Below are positions 20,929 through 31,007 of a stretch of DNA of 64,000 nucleotides, piece by piece. The notes under the pieces were generated by a model. That model ran no database searches. It was given only the letters and a program-made list of their open reading frames with translations, and had not been told where the DNA came from. The stretch lies in assembly GCA_020444275.1 (NCBI GenBank), contig JAHLLG010000003.1:248001-312000 (forward strand), written 5' to 3'. Each line of letters opens with the position of its first letter. Within the stretch, counting starts at the first letter, position 1. Source of the DNA: Bacteroidota bacterium (GTDB lineage Bacteria; Bacteroidota; Bacteroidia; Bacteroidales; UBA12077). Position numbers and translations under genes: made by a program.

Positions 20929-21550
20929 AAGTAATCTAAACATATTAAAATTATTGCTGATCTTTTTCATTACAGGGTATGCTATAAGTGCAGAAGCTGA
21001 TGAGCCTAATAAGTTGTTACAAAAGAACAATATTATTATTTATGATTTGGATCCTTCGGAAAACAATAATCATTATAAAGCTATTTATTATATAGATACA
21101 GATTTAAATCATTTTAGAAATTTGGTATTAAATCCCAAAAATCATGAGCACTGGATTAGTAATATTAAAAGTGCGGAAAATATTAGTCAAATAAATGATT
21201 CAATAATTTATTCTTATGTAATCATAAGTGTACAATCAATTCTGAAAAAAGAAGCTGTGGTAAAAACAGTTATTAAAAAGCAGCCGGATAACAGGCAAAC
21301 CTATATCATACAGCAAATTGATACTTCCTTAGTGTATGATTCCAGGTATAAACGGTTAAAAAGTTTTACAGCGCAATGGAATATTCGCGAAGTAGGAGAA
21401 CATAAAATAGAGGTTAAGTTAAGCTTTCTGGGCACTAAGAAAGATTACCCCGATTTTATAGACAGATATTTAAGGTCATTGTTTGTTAAAAAAATATATA
21501 AGATAGCATACAGATCAAGAAAACAAGCACAACAAGTGTTTACTAATTGA
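20921..21550 (+). CDS. Secreted START/SRPBCC-like protein
   Basis: ATGA-type overlap with the preceding stop; signal peptide; START-like NHEHWISNIKSAENISQINDSIIYSYV. Start placed at 20921 rather than the track ORF start 20870. Confidence 0.65.
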   Translation: MIRSNLNILKLLLIFFITGYAISAEADEPNKLLQKNNIIIYDLDPSENNNHYKAIYYIDTDLNHFRNLVLNPKNHEHWISNIKSAENISQINDSIIYSYVIISVQSILKKEAVVKTVIKKQPDNRQTYIIQQIDTSLVYDSRYKRLKSFTAQWNIREVGEHKIEVKLSFLGTKKDYPDFIDRYLRSLFVKKIYKIAYRSRKQAQQVFTN

Positions 21551-21557
21551 TATAAAG

Positions 21558-22457
21558 ATGTTTGAAAAATTACAGTCAACATACGGTCAGGTAAAAGAAA
21601 AGATTCTGAGTTGGATGGAAAACATTATTGTTATGCTTCCAAATCTTTTATTAGCAATACTTATTATAGTTGCTACAGTAATCGTTTCAAAGTTTTTTCG
21701 AAAACTAACCAAACGAACATTATCCCGATTCATACATAATAAAGCAATTGTTGATCTGCTTGGTTCTGTAACATACATCATTATAGTAACTATTGGATTT
21801 TTTGTGGCACTTCGAGTTCTGGATCTCGACAAAACAGTTACTTCATTATTGGCAGGTGTTGGTATTGTAGGTTTGGCACTTGGATTTGCATTTAAAGACA
21901 TTGCCGCGAATTTTATTGCTGGAATTTATATGGCAGTAAAAAGTCCCATTAATGTTGGCGATGTGGTTGAATATCATGATGTTTATGGAGTAGTTAAGAA
22001 GATAGGGCTTAGGGCAATAACGATTGAATCTTTTCAGGGACAAAACATTATTATACCCAATCGTTTGATTATGGAGGAGAAGTACAAGCATTATACAATT
22101 AACAAAGAACGAAGAATAGATTTAGATGTTGGAATATCGTATGGTGATGATCTTGATAAAGTTGAGAGGGTTACTCTTGAGTCTATTAAAAAAATTGATT
22201 ATTTGTTAAAAGATAAACCCGTTGATTTGTATTTTACTGAATTTGCCGATAGTGCGATAACATTTACTGTAAGGTATTGGGTAAGATATACTCCCAGAGA
22301 CATACTTGTTTACTTAAGAGCGGTGAGCGATGGCATTAAAAACATTAAAAAGGCTTATGAAGAGAATGATATTACCATTACGTTTCCAATACGAACAATT
22401 GATTTTGGAATTAAAGGAGGAGAATCCTTAGCTGATATGATTAATAAAACCAATTAG
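21558..22457 (+). CDS. MscS-family mechanosensitive ion channel
   Basis: TSLLAGVGIVGLALGFAFKDIAANFIAGIYMAVKSPINVGDVVEY. Confidence 0.95.
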   Translation: MFEKLQSTYGQVKEKILSWMENIIVMLPNLLLAILIIVATVIVSKFFRKLTKRTLSRFIHNKAIVDLLGSVTYIIIVTIGFFVALRVLDLDKTVTSLLAGVGIVGLALGFAFKDIAANFIAGIYMAVKSPINVGDVVEYHDVYGVVKKIGLRAITIESFQGQNIIIPNRLIMEEKYKHYTINKERRIDLDVGISYGDDLDKVERVTLESIKKIDYLLKDKPVDLYFTEFADSAITFTVRYWVRYTPRDILVYLRAVSDGIKNIKKAYEENDITITFPIRTIDFGIKGGESLADMINKTN

Positions 22458-22592
22458 CTAGTAAATTTTATGAGGAAAAAGAACACAAATAATGTGTAAA
22501 CAATCCACGATCATGATGGAGTTTCAGAGGTAAGATTCCATTTAAGTATTGAAAATGCTGAACCTATAAATGTATTGGAAAAGAACTTCACT

Positions 22593-22609
22593 TTGGTACG
22601 ATTTTCTTA
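22593..22609 (+). promoter_or_regulatory. Weak sigma54-like element upstream of the SHOCT/CopB operon
   Basis: TTGGTACGATTTTCTTA; good -24, poor -12. Confidence 0.3.
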
Positions 22610-22669
22610 TCAGTTATTATGGATAGTTTATAATAAATAAGTAATAATTAAATAAAAAAGAATAATAAA

Positions 22670-22891
22670 ATGATGCATCAATTTGGAAATCATGGCTGGG
22701 CCATGGGATGGGGCTGGATCATTGGCCTTATCCTTTTAGTCGTTATAATTTGGTTAATTGCCAGAACATTTAACCAAGGTAAAGTTAATCAGTTGGAAAA
22801 TAAATCTCCACTTGATATTTTGAAAGAAAGATATGCAAAGGGAGAAATTGATAAAGAAGAATTTGAAGAACGAAAAAAGGATTTAATGTAA
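22670..22891 (+). CDS. SHOCT-domain small membrane protein
   Basis: TM helix then SPLDILKERYAKGEIDKEEFEERKKDL. Confidence 0.88.
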   Translation: MMHQFGNHGWAMGWGWIIGLILLVVIIWLIARTFNQGKVNQLENKSPLDILKERYAKGEIDKEEFEERKKDLM

Positions 22892-22966
22892 AAAGTTAGT
22901 CTTATTGAAATTAAGGAGGATGATTCTTCTAAATAAAATATGATGAAAATTTAAAACGCCGGTAAT

Positions 22967-25036
22967 ATGGATCATAATCACGAGCATAAACAGAAAGAAA
23001 ACGAGAATCATAAACATAATAAATCACACGATCACCATTCTGATAACCATCAATCGCACAATCATAGTTCGCACGATCATACCGAACATCATAAAATGAT
23101 GATCCAAGATTTTCGAACACGTTTTTGGATTTCTTTAGTTGTTACGATTCCTGTTTTGGTTATGTCGCCAATGATCCAGAATGTTTTTGGATACCAGTTT
23201 TCGTTTAGTTTTGAAAAATATATCCTGTTTGCATTGTCAACATTTATCTTTTTTTATGGTGGTTGGCCTTTCTTAACCGGATTGGTGGATGAACTAAAGA
23301 AAAAACAACCCGGAATGATGACCCTTATTGCTGTAGCTATTACAGTTGCCTGGGGTTACAGTTCGGCAACAACTTTTGGAGTAAAAGGAAGTACTTTTTT
23401 CTGGGAGTTGGCAACACTTATTGATATTATGTTACTGGGGCACTGGATAGAAATGAAATCTGTTGTGAATGCATCCGGATCGCTCAAAAAACTGGTCGAG
23501 CTGATGCCAACCGAAGCTCGTATTATAAAAGATGGTGATACGAAGGAGGTAAAAATCGATGAACTGAAACAAGATGACCTGGTACTGGTTAAACCCGGTG
23601 AGAAAATTCCGGTAGATGGTATTATAACCGATGGAGAAAGCAGTGTAAATGAATCGATGGTTACCGGCGAATCAAAACCGGTTACCAAATCAAAAGATGA
23701 AAAGGTAATTGGTGGAACCATTAATGGTAACAGTTCATTAAAAGTTAAGGTAGAACAGGTTGGCGAAAAAGCTTATTTGAACAAGGTTGTTGAAATGGTG
23801 CGCGAAGCACAAAACAAAAAATCAAAAACACAGCACTTGGCCGACCGGATTGCATTTTGGTTAACCATTATTGCGTTAACCATTGGTTTTGGAACACTAA
23901 CTACCTGGTTAATTTTGGGTAAACCATTTGTATTTGCTTTAGAACGAATGGCAAGTGTTATGGTTATTACCTGTCCGCACGCACTAGGATTGGCAGTGCC
24001 ATTGGTTGTTGCCATATCTACTTCAATTTCTGCTCAAAATGGTTTACTTATTCGTAACCGTACTGCTTTCGAAAATTCCAGAAAAATTACCACGTTCTTG
24101 TTTGATAAAACCGGAACACTTACCAAAGGAAATTTTGGTGTAACCCGTTTTGGTTCATTAAACAAGGAGTTTGAAGATAAAGATATACTTCGTTTAGCCG
24201 GAACACTGGAATCAAACTCAGAGCATCCGTTGGCTTCTGGAATTATGGATAAAGTAAAAGATGAAAACATTGAGTTGGGCAAGGTAAAGGATTTTAATGC
24301 CATTAAAGGAAAAGGAGTTGAAGGGAAAGTAGATGATAAAAAAATGATGGTAGTAAGTCCCGGGTATCTTGAAGAAAAGAAAATAAATATTCCTGATGAT
24401 CTTAAAAAGGATAATAAAGAAACGGTAGTTTATCTTTTGGTAAATAAAAAGCTGGCCGGTTATATCTCAATGGCAGATGAGATAAGGGAAGAATCATACG
24501 AAGCCATAAAAACATTAAAGAGTAATAAGCTAAAAGTTTATATGATGACTGGCGATAACGAAAAAGTGGCCAAGAGTGTAAGCAATGAATTGGAATTGGA
24601 TGGATATTTTGCGGGCATCCTTCCCGATCAAAAAATGGATAAGATAAAAGAATTTAAGAAGAAAGGTGAGTTTGTAGCCATGACTGGTGATGGTATTAAT
24701 GATGCTCCGGCATTAGCTGAAGCCGATGTTGGAATTGCTGTCGGATCAGGAACCGATGTGGCAGCAGAGACTGCAGATATCATCCTGGTAAATAGCAATC
24801 CGAAAGATATTTCAGGTTTAATCATTTTTGGTAAGGAAACATACAAAAAAATGATTCAGAACTTTATTTGGGCTACTGCCTACAATGTAGTTGCAATACC
24901 ATTAGCTGCTGGTGTGCTATTCAGTGCCGGAATATTAATTAACCCAGCATTGGGCGCAGTACTAATGAGTATTAGTACCGTTGTAGTAGCTATAAATGCA
25001 CAACTATTAAGAGGAAAAATGAATATAAATCATTAA
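22967..25036 (+). CDS. copB: Heavy-metal (copper, CopB-like P1B) translocating P-type ATPase
   Basis: His-rich N-terminus, CPHALGLAVPL metal motif, DKTGTLTKG, MTGDGINDAPAL. Confidence 0.93.
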   Translation: MDHNHEHKQKENENHKHNKSHDHHSDNHQSHNHSSHDHTEHHKMMIQDFRTRFWISLVVTIPVLVMSPMIQNVFGYQFSFSFEKYILFALSTFIFFYGGWPFLTGLVDELKKKQPGMMTLIAVAITVAWGYSSATTFGVKGSTFFWELATLIDIMLLGHWIEMKSVVNASGSLKKLVELMPTEARIIKDGDTKEVKIDELKQDDLVLVKPGEKIPVDGIITDGESSVNESMVTGESKPVTKSKDEKVIGGTINGNSSLKVKVEQVGEKAYLNKVVEMVREAQNKKSKTQHLADRIAFWLTIIALTIGFGTLTTWLILGKPFVFALERMASVMVITCPHALGLAVPLVVAISTSISAQNGLLIRNRTAFENSRKITTFLFDKTGTLTKGNFGVTRFGSLNKEFEDKDILRLAGTLESNSEHPLASGIMDKVKDENIELGKVKDFNAIKGKGVEGKVDDKKMMVVSPGYLEEKKINIPDDLKKDNKETVVYLLVNKKLAGYISMADEIREESYEAIKTLKSNKLKVYMMTGDNEKVAKSVSNELELDGYFAGILPDQKMDKIKEFKKKGEFVAMTGDGINDAPALAEADVGIAVGSGTDVAAETADIILVNSNPKDISGLIIFGKETYKKMIQNFIWATAYNVVAIPLAAGVLFSAGILINPALGAVLMSISTVVVAINAQLLRGKMNINH

Positions 25037-25047
25037 AAACTAATATT

Positions 25048-25284
25048 ATGGAAATTATTATAGCAGCGACAAAATCATGCAATCACAGGCCAATTCTTGA
25101 ACAAGAATTAAAAGATGCCGGCCTGGAGTATAAACTGATGTTTTATGAAGAACATCCTGAAATTTTTGAGAAATTTAATTTAAAAACATCACCTCTGTTA
25201 ATTTGTGACGGCGAATTAGTTTCTGAAGGAATGCCTGAACATAAAAAGATACTGGATTTATGCGAAAAGTTTAAAATGAAATAG
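25048..25284 (+). CDS. Glutaredoxin/thioredoxin-fold-like small protein
   Basis: 78 aa; AATKSCNHRPILEQELKDAGLEYKLMFYEEHPE...KTSPLLICDGELVSEGMP resembles Grx fold with one N-terminal Cys. Confidence 0.6.
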   Translation: MEIIIAATKSCNHRPILEQELKDAGLEYKLMFYEEHPEIFEKFNLKTSPLLICDGELVSEGMPEHKKILDLCEKFKMK

Positions 25285-25327
25285 AATATAAATAAAATTC
25301 ATTTTACATCAATTTCAACCTAATGAT

Positions 25328-25714
25328 ATGAAGTATTATATTGAAAAAACAGCTAAATACAGTTTTGACCAGGCCATTGAGAAAATAACCGAAGCACTTA
25401 AAAAAGAAGGTTTCGGAGTTCTCTCTGAAATAGATATGCATGATAAGCTGAAAGAGAAACTAGATGTTAATTTTAGAAAATACAAAATTCTTGGAGCTTG
25501 CAATCCACCTAGTGCTTACAAAGCATTACAATTAGAAAATAAAATTGGTATACTGCTTCCTTGTAATGTAATTGTTCAGGAGTTAGGGCCGAACAATGTT
25601 GAGGTAGCTGTGGTAAACCCTGTGGTTTCTATGCAAGTTGTAGAAAATGAAGAGTTAGAAGACCTGGCTGTTGAAATCAAGAATAAATTAGAAATGGCAT
25701 TAGAATATTTTTAA
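25328..25714 (+). CDS. DUF302 domain-containing protein
   Basis: FDQAIEKITEALKKEGFGVLSEIDMHDKLKEKLDV...YKILGACNPPSAYKALQ...LLPCNVIV. Confidence 0.92.
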   Translation: MKYYIEKTAKYSFDQAIEKITEALKKEGFGVLSEIDMHDKLKEKLDVNFRKYKILGACNPPSAYKALQLENKIGILLPCNVIVQELGPNNVEVAVVNPVVSMQVVENEELEDLAVEIKNKLEMALEYF

Positions 25715-25765
25715 ATCTTTAAAAATAAAAATTTGAATAATGCATTTAAAAGGTAAGCAGGTATT

Positions 25766-27073
25766 ATGAGTAATTATAAGAAAAATAGCTTAACTCTGGT
25801 GGGAGCTGTTTCTCTTGGAACAGGTATAATGATTGGTGCTGCTATTTTTGCACTTGTAGGTCAGGTAGCGGAATTATCAGGAAAGTTATTCCCTGTAATT
25901 TTCTTTTTAGGAGCTTTGATTTCAGGAGTAAGTTCATATTCTTATATAAAAATGTCAAATGCTTATCCATCGGCAGGTGGAATTGCCATGTTTCTGAAGA
26001 AACTTTACGGTAAAACTACAATAACTGCAGTTTCAGCTTTGCTAATGGCTTTTGCTATGATTATTAATCAAAGCCTAGTTGCGCGTACTTTTGGAACTTA
26101 TACCATGCAATTATTCAATGTTCAGAATCTGAATTTATGGATTCCTGCATTAGGAGTGCTTTTACTGATTCTTATTTTTATAATCAATATTGCAGGAAAC
26201 AAAGCTGTGCAAAGAACCTCTTTTATAATGTCTTTTTTTAAAGTGGGAGGTATTATCATTTTTGCCATGGGAGGTTTATGGGTTGCTAATCTTTCTTTTA
26301 ATAGCATAATACCCGAAAACTTATCACAAGAGTATACTGTTGTTAATTATTTAGGTGCTTTAGCTATAGCTATACTGGCATTTGCGGGATTTACGTCAAT
26401 CACAAATAGTGGCGGAGAAATTGTTAAACCAGAAAAAAATGTTGGTCGTGCAATTATTATTTCTCTTGTGATTTGCACTTTCATTTATCTACTAGTTTCA
26501 TTAACTGTTTCTAATAACTTAAGTGTTGAAGAAATTATAAAAGCAAAAGACTATTCATTAGCAGAAGCTGCCCGTCCAGCTTTCGGAAGATATGGTGTTT
26601 GGTTCACTGTTGCCATTGCTATATTGGCAACAATTTCAGGAGTGCTCGCGAATGTTTTTGCAGTTTCTCGAATGACAGCAATGCTTACAGAAATGAAACT
26701 AATACCACACAGTCATTTTGGTATGCCAGGGAGTATTCAAAAGCATATGCTGGTATATTCTGTGGTGATAGCAATTACTTTAACAATATTTTTTGATCTT
26801 ACACGTATTGCTTCCATTGGTGCTATATTTTATCTGGTCATGGATATTATAGTGCAATGGGGTGTTGTTAGAAAATTAAGAGCTGAATTTAAAAAATGGG
26901 CAGTAATAACAGCTATTGTACTTGATATTATAGTCTTAGGAACTTTTTTATGGTTAAAGATAAAATCTGATATCCTGGTAATTCTGGTTGCAGGAGGTTC
27001 GATTATTTTTATCGTATTATTTGAGCGTTTTTTCATAAAAAGCGTTGATAACAAAAATGTTAGTGATAATTAA
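25766..27073 (+). CDS. APC-family amino acid permease
   Basis: Multi-TM; LGTGIMIGAAIFALVGQVAELSG; FAGFTSITNSGGEIVKPEKNVGRAI. Confidence 0.9.
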   Translation: MSNYKKNSLTLVGAVSLGTGIMIGAAIFALVGQVAELSGKLFPVIFFLGALISGVSSYSYIKMSNAYPSAGGIAMFLKKLYGKTTITAVSALLMAFAMIINQSLVARTFGTYTMQLFNVQNLNLWIPALGVLLLILIFIINIAGNKAVQRTSFIMSFFKVGGIIIFAMGGLWVANLSFNSIIPENLSQEYTVVNYLGALAIAILAFAGFTSITNSGGEIVKPEKNVGRAIIISLVICTFIYLLVSLTVSNNLSVEEIIKAKDYSLAEAARPAFGRYGVWFTVAIAILATISGVLANVFAVSRMTAMLTEMKLIPHSHFGMPGSIQKHMLVYSVVIAITLTIFFDLTRIASIGAIFYLVMDIIVQWGVVRKLRAEFKKWAVITAIVLDIIVLGTFLWLKIKSDILVILVAGGSIIFIVLFERFFIKSVDNKNVSDN

Positions 27074-27094
27074 TTCAGTAAAAGACTGATAACT

Positions 27095-27868
27095 ATGGGA
27101 TCATTAATTAGTCTTATTATAATTTTTATTTTATCGATTCTAATTACAAAAGTAGCTTCGGAATCATTAGTACATACAGGTCTTTCCAAAGAAATGGCAA
27201 AATTTCAGGCGCGATCGGCATTTACTGGCGTTGGCTTTACTACTCGTGAATCCGAAAGTATTGTTAATCATCCTGTACGACGAAAGATAATCATGTCATT
27301 AATGCTTATCGGTAATATTGGAATTATTTCAGCTTTGGCCTCTTTGATGCTAACCTTTGTTAATATTAGCGGAGATAAAATAGCAAATATTGTGCGAGTA
27401 TCTATAATTGCTGGAACTCTGGTAAGTTTTTGGTTACTCTCAAAAAGTAAATGGTTGGAGCAGATGCTAGCTAAGATTATTAAAAAAGCACTTAAGTCAT
27501 TTACTGCGTTAAATATAAAAGATTATGTTGAGATTCTGAATCTGAAAAATGAATATGAAATTACTGTAATTACTGTTAATGAAGATGACTGGATGGCTAG
27601 CAAAAAAGTAAAGGATATTGATTTGAGGAATGAGGGAATAAATCTTATTGGAGTTCAGCGAAAAGATGGTACTTATATCGGAACACCTTACGGCGATACC
27701 GAAATCACCAAAGACGATCAGTTAATTTTATACGGACGAAAGAAAAATCTTAAAAACCTTGAAAAACGTAAGCAAGATGCTTCAGGTGATCGCGACCACC
27801 AGGAAGCAATAAAAGAACAGGACGAGGAAAAGGAAAAGCAAAAAGCAAAAGACACCAAATCGAAATAA
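27095..27868 (+). CDS. TrkA-C (RCK_C) domain membrane protein
   Basis: N-terminal TM region followed by RCK_C-like DIDLRNEGINLIGVQRKDGTYIGTPYGDTEITKDDQLILYGRKKNL. Confidence 0.8.
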   Translation: MGSLISLIIIFILSILITKVASESLVHTGLSKEMAKFQARSAFTGVGFTTRESESIVNHPVRRKIIMSLMLIGNIGIISALASLMLTFVNISGDKIANIVRVSIIAGTLVSFWLLSKSKWLEQMLAKIIKKALKSFTALNIKDYVEILNLKNEYEITVITVNEDDWMASKKVKDIDLRNEGINLIGVQRKDGTYIGTPYGDTEITKDDQLILYGRKKNLKNLEKRKQDASGDRDHQEAIKEQDEEKEKQKAKDTKSK

Positions 27869-27869
27869 A

Positions 27870-28556
27870 TTACAGATAATATTTATTTTCAGCCTCCAGA
27901 TTTTCATTTAACTCATAAATTAACGGCCTTCCCGTTGGAATTTCAACCGAAGAAATATCTTCATCCGAAATACTCTCAAGATGCTTTACTAAAGCTCTCA
28001 AACTATTTCCGTGCGCTGAAATAATAATTTGTTTTCCTTTGTTGATTTCAGGAACAATGCTATTATTCCAGTAAGGAAGAAAACGTTTTACAGTATCTTC
28101 AAGGCTTTCACCTAATGGGAGTTCATCTTTTTTTAATGCATTATACATTCTTTGATTTCCCGGAAAGCGTTTATCATTATTATCGAGCAAGGGAGGTTTA
28201 GTACTGTATCCTCTTCTCCATAGGTGTACCTGATCATCACCATATTTTTCGGCCATCTCTTTTTTATTCAAGCCTTGCAATGCACCATAATGACGTTCGT
28301 TAAGCTTCCAGCTTTTTTCCCACGGAATCCATAATTGGTTAAGTACGTCGAGGGTAAGCCAGAGCGTATGTAAAGATCTTTTTAAATATGAAACAAAAGC
28401 CAGATCAAACTGAAAGCCATTTTCTTTTAATCTCTGGCCGGCTTTTATTGCTTCCTGAATTCCATTTTCTGAAAGGGGTACATCGGTCCATCCGGTAAAT
28501 AGATTTTTTTTGTTCCATTCACTTTCTCCATGTCTGAGTAATGTTAATTTATACAT
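27870..28556 (-). CDS. gpmA: 2,3-bisphosphoglycerate-dependent phosphoglycerate mutase
   Basis: LTLLRHGESEWNKKNLFTGWTDVPLSENG; ERHYGALQGLNK; SAHGNSLRALVKHLE. Confidence 0.95.
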   Translation of the reverse strand: MYKLTLLRHGESEWNKKNLFTGWTDVPLSENGIQEAIKAGQRLKENGFQFDLAFVSYLKRSLHTLWLTLDVLNQLWIPWEKSWKLNERHYGALQGLNKKEMAEKYGDDQVHLWRRGYSTKPPLLDNNDKRFPGNQRMYNALKKDELPLGESLEDTVKRFLPYWNNSIVPEINKGKQIIISAHGNSLRALVKHLESISDEDISSVEIPTGRPLIYELNENLEAENKYYL

Positions 28557-28599
28557 AAGCTATTATCTTGATGCTTTCTCTTCTTTTCTAGTTTCTTAC

Positions 28600-29004
28600 T
28601 TATACAAACGATTTTTTGGTTTGTATCTTACCATCAGAACCGTAAATGGTAACATTTACATGATCTTCTTCAGCCATTTCAAATGCTTTGTCAATAGCAT
28701 CTTTTTTATTGGAAAAAGTAAAACTTGCTTTCTCAGATTTTTCTCTTTTTATGATCCACTCATCTTTACGAGGTAAGATGTATAGATCATTACCATGCGA
28801 TTTTGAATCTGTATCAGTGTTCTCAATATCTATTCCTCTGTTAGTTGCCCAATCTTTAGCTCGACTTATCGACGTTGGAATAGCAATACTTTCTTCCATT
28901 TTTTTGTCTTCGAGCAACGTGTTTAATATTTCAATTGCTTTCTCACGTACCTTTTCAGGTAAGTTTTTCATTGTGTTTGGATAATCATTTTTTGTGTAAG
29001 GCAT
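28600..29004 (-). CDS. DUF2188-like C-terminal domain protein
   Basis: C-terminal DLYILPRKDEWIIKREKSEKASFTFSNKKDAIDKAFEMAEEDHVNVTIYGSDGKIQ. Confidence 0.75.
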   Translation of the reverse strand: MPYTKNDYPNTMKNLPEKVREKAIEILNTLLEDKKMEESIAIPTSISRAKDWATNRGIDIENTDTDSKSHGNDLYILPRKDEWIIKREKSEKASFTFSNKKDAIDKAFEMAEEDHVNVTIYGSDGKIQTKKSFV

Positions 29005-29070
29005 AATTAATATTGTTTTTCGTTTGTAATTTATGTTTCATTTAATTCTCTTTTCATTTAGAGACATCTC

Positions 29071-29739
29071 CTATTCTTCTTTTATTATTGCTTTTGGGTC
29101 AACTTTGAGATTTAATAAGATTCTTTCTACTGATTCCTCCATATGGGATGGACCACATAAGTAGAAATATGTGTTAAAATTAGAAATATTCCTTTTGAGA
29201 AAATCTTTTGTAAGGCAGCCGTGTTCATATTTGTCAGATTTTTCCTGAAAAAGAATATTAATAAAATTGTCACCCAGCATATCTTCAAATTCTTTTTTGT
29301 TGATTATATCTTCTTCTGTGTTATTGGCAAAGATGAGTTTATTATCTCCTATTTCATTTTGGAAATGGAGAGTTCTAAGTGCAGAAATAAATGATGTAAT
29401 CCCGGCACCACCTGCAATAAAAACGCCTTCACCCCGGTAATTAATAGTTCCCCAAGAGTCTCGAATAATTAATTCATCACTCTTTTTTAATTTCAACAAT
29501 TCATTTGTTAGTCCCTTTCTAGAAGGGTAGGTTTTTATCGTAAATTCCAAATGATTATCTATAGGAGGACTGGTAAATGTAAATGGTCTCTTTATGTCCT
29601 GCCATCCCGGTTTATTGATGCTCAACTCTGTGGCTTGCCCTGAACTAAAATTGTATAACGGTGGTTTCGTGGTTACGATCCTGAGCACGTTGTGAGTAAT
29701 ATGCGTTATTGATCTTACTTTTATAATATGGGTTTTCAT
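29071..29739 (-). CDS. FAD/NAD(P)-binding ferredoxin/flavodoxin reductase-like protein
   Basis: KRPFTFTSPP FAD motif, GVFIAGGAGITSFISALR NAD motif, FYLCGPSHMEESV. Confidence 0.85.
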   Translation of the reverse strand: MKTHIIKVRSITHITHNVLRIVTTKPPLYNFSSGQATELSINKPGWQDIKRPFTFTSPPIDNHLEFTIKTYPSRKGLTNELLKLKKSDELIIRDSWGTINYRGEGVFIAGGAGITSFISALRTLHFQNEIGDNKLIFANNTEEDIINKKEFEDMLGDNFINILFQEKSDKYEHGCLTKDFLKRNISNFNTYFYLCGPSHMEESVERILLNLKVDPKAIIKEE

Positions 29740-29829
29740 TATATATTTATTCTAAATATTTGTATTCCCTCTTTTTTACTTTTTAAGAGGAATCATTAAA
29801 TTATTCAGGATTCAAAAGCCGTTATAGCT

Positions 29830-30215
29830 CATGTTTCTTTATCACTATGCGCTAGCTTAAAAGCTGGCATACCGGTCATTTTTATTCTATTGTTTATAAC
29901 CCAAAAGAATTCTTGTGCTTCTTCTCTATTAGTATATTCAAGCAGCACTGGAGGATTTACCTGGAGCGCCATGGCAACTCACACACATGTGATTGTAATG
30001 TTCATATTCTTCAATAATCACTATGCTATCTCCAAAGTAATCGGGTATCTTAATGGCCTTTATTAATTTCTCAATAGATTTCTACAACATAGTCTCAATT
30101 AAAGATTTAGTCATCTTATTATGAGGTACTAATTGACTAACTTTATATGATCCGGATGATACATATATAAATGATCCCAGAATCGAAACCAAAATAGTTC
30201 CTATAATTGTAATAA
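29830..30215 (-). pseudogene. Decayed c-type cytochrome gene
   Basis: Reverse translation: ...IIGTILVSILGSFIYVSSGSYKVSQLVPHNKMTKSLIETML*KSIEKLIKAIKIPDYFGDSIVIIEEYEHYNHMCVSCHGAPGKSSSAA*, then in a shifted frame EYTNREEAQEFFWVINNRIKMTGMPAFKLAHSDKET*. CxxCH heme motif and distal Met motif kept, with stops, frameshift and apparent internal deletion. Confidence 0.75.
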
Positions 30216-30758
30216 TTAGTCACTTCCTTTAATTCTATTAATAATTGTTGTATTAAAAATTTCCAGATCTCCTGGGTTTCTTGATGTAATTAAGTTTCCA
30301 TCCTCCACAACTTCTTTGTCAACCCAATTTGCACCCGCATTTTGTAAATCTTTTTTGATGGAAAAAAACGATGTCATTGTTCTGTTTTTTACTACCTCAG
30401 CCTCAATAAGAGTTTGCGCCCCATGGCAAATTGTTGCTACAAGTTTGTTGCTTTCAAAAAACGAGCGGACAAATTTAACTGCTTTATTATCCCTTCGCAA
30501 CTTGTCAGGATTTATTACTCCGCCCGGTAAAATCAATATTCCGTAGTTGTTCTTATCAATATCGTCTACTGTGAAATCGACTGCAATTTCTTTACTCCAG
30601 TTACCTTCATTCCATGCCTTTATATTACCCTTTTCTGTTGAAACAACGTCCACTTGGATGCCTTCTTTTTTAAGGGCTTTCAAAGGCTCAAACAATTCCG
30701 ACTCTTCGAAACCGTTAGTAGCCAAAATTGCTACTTTTTTATTAATTAAATCTTGCAT
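30216..30758 (-). CDS. DJ-1/PfpI family protein
   Basis: KVAILATNGFEESELFEPLKAL, LILPGGVINPDKLRR, VATICHGAQTLIEAEVV. Confidence 0.93.
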   Translation of the reverse strand: MQDLINKKVAILATNGFEESELFEPLKALKKEGIQVDVVSTEKGNIKAWNEGNWSKEIAVDFTVDDIDKNNYGILILPGGVINPDKLRRDNKAVKFVRSFFESNKLVATICHGAQTLIEAEVVKNRTMTSFFSIKKDLQNAGANWVDKEVVEDGNLITSRNPGDLEIFNTTIINRIKGSD

Positions 30759-30815
30759 AATTTATTTATCCTTTATTAAAATTGATCCGGGCAATCTTTG
30801 TCTAACCCAATTGTT

Positions 30816-31007
30816 TTAAATATTGTCAATAAAATTCTTAATCTCTTCCTTGGTTTTTCCCGTTTTTTCCTGAATACGGCCTACCACCTCTTCTTCTTGT
30901 CCTTCAACAAGTGTTAAATCATCATCGGTAAGTTCACCAAACTCTTGTTTTAATTTTCCTCTTACTAAATTCCAGTTTCCTTTTATTTTGTCTGTTATAC
31001 TACTCAT
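30816..31007 (-). CDS. CsbD family stress protein
   Basis: DKIKGNWNLVRGKLKQEFGELTDDDLTLVEGQEEEVVGRIQEKTGKTKEEI. Confidence 0.95.
   Translation of the reverse strand: MSSITDKIKGNWNLVRGKLKQEFGELTDDDLTLVEGQEEEVVGRIQEKTGKTKEEIKNFIDNI

Noticed and set aside
21587-21901. 104-aa minus-strand ORF
   Set aside because: Antisense to MscS; shadow ORF.
23356-24303. Minus-strand ORFs of 80-121 aa
   Set aside because: Antisense to the P-type ATPase.
28510-28984. Plus-strand ORFs opposite the DUF2188-like gene
   Set aside because: Overlap a better-supported minus-strand gene; no recognised domains.
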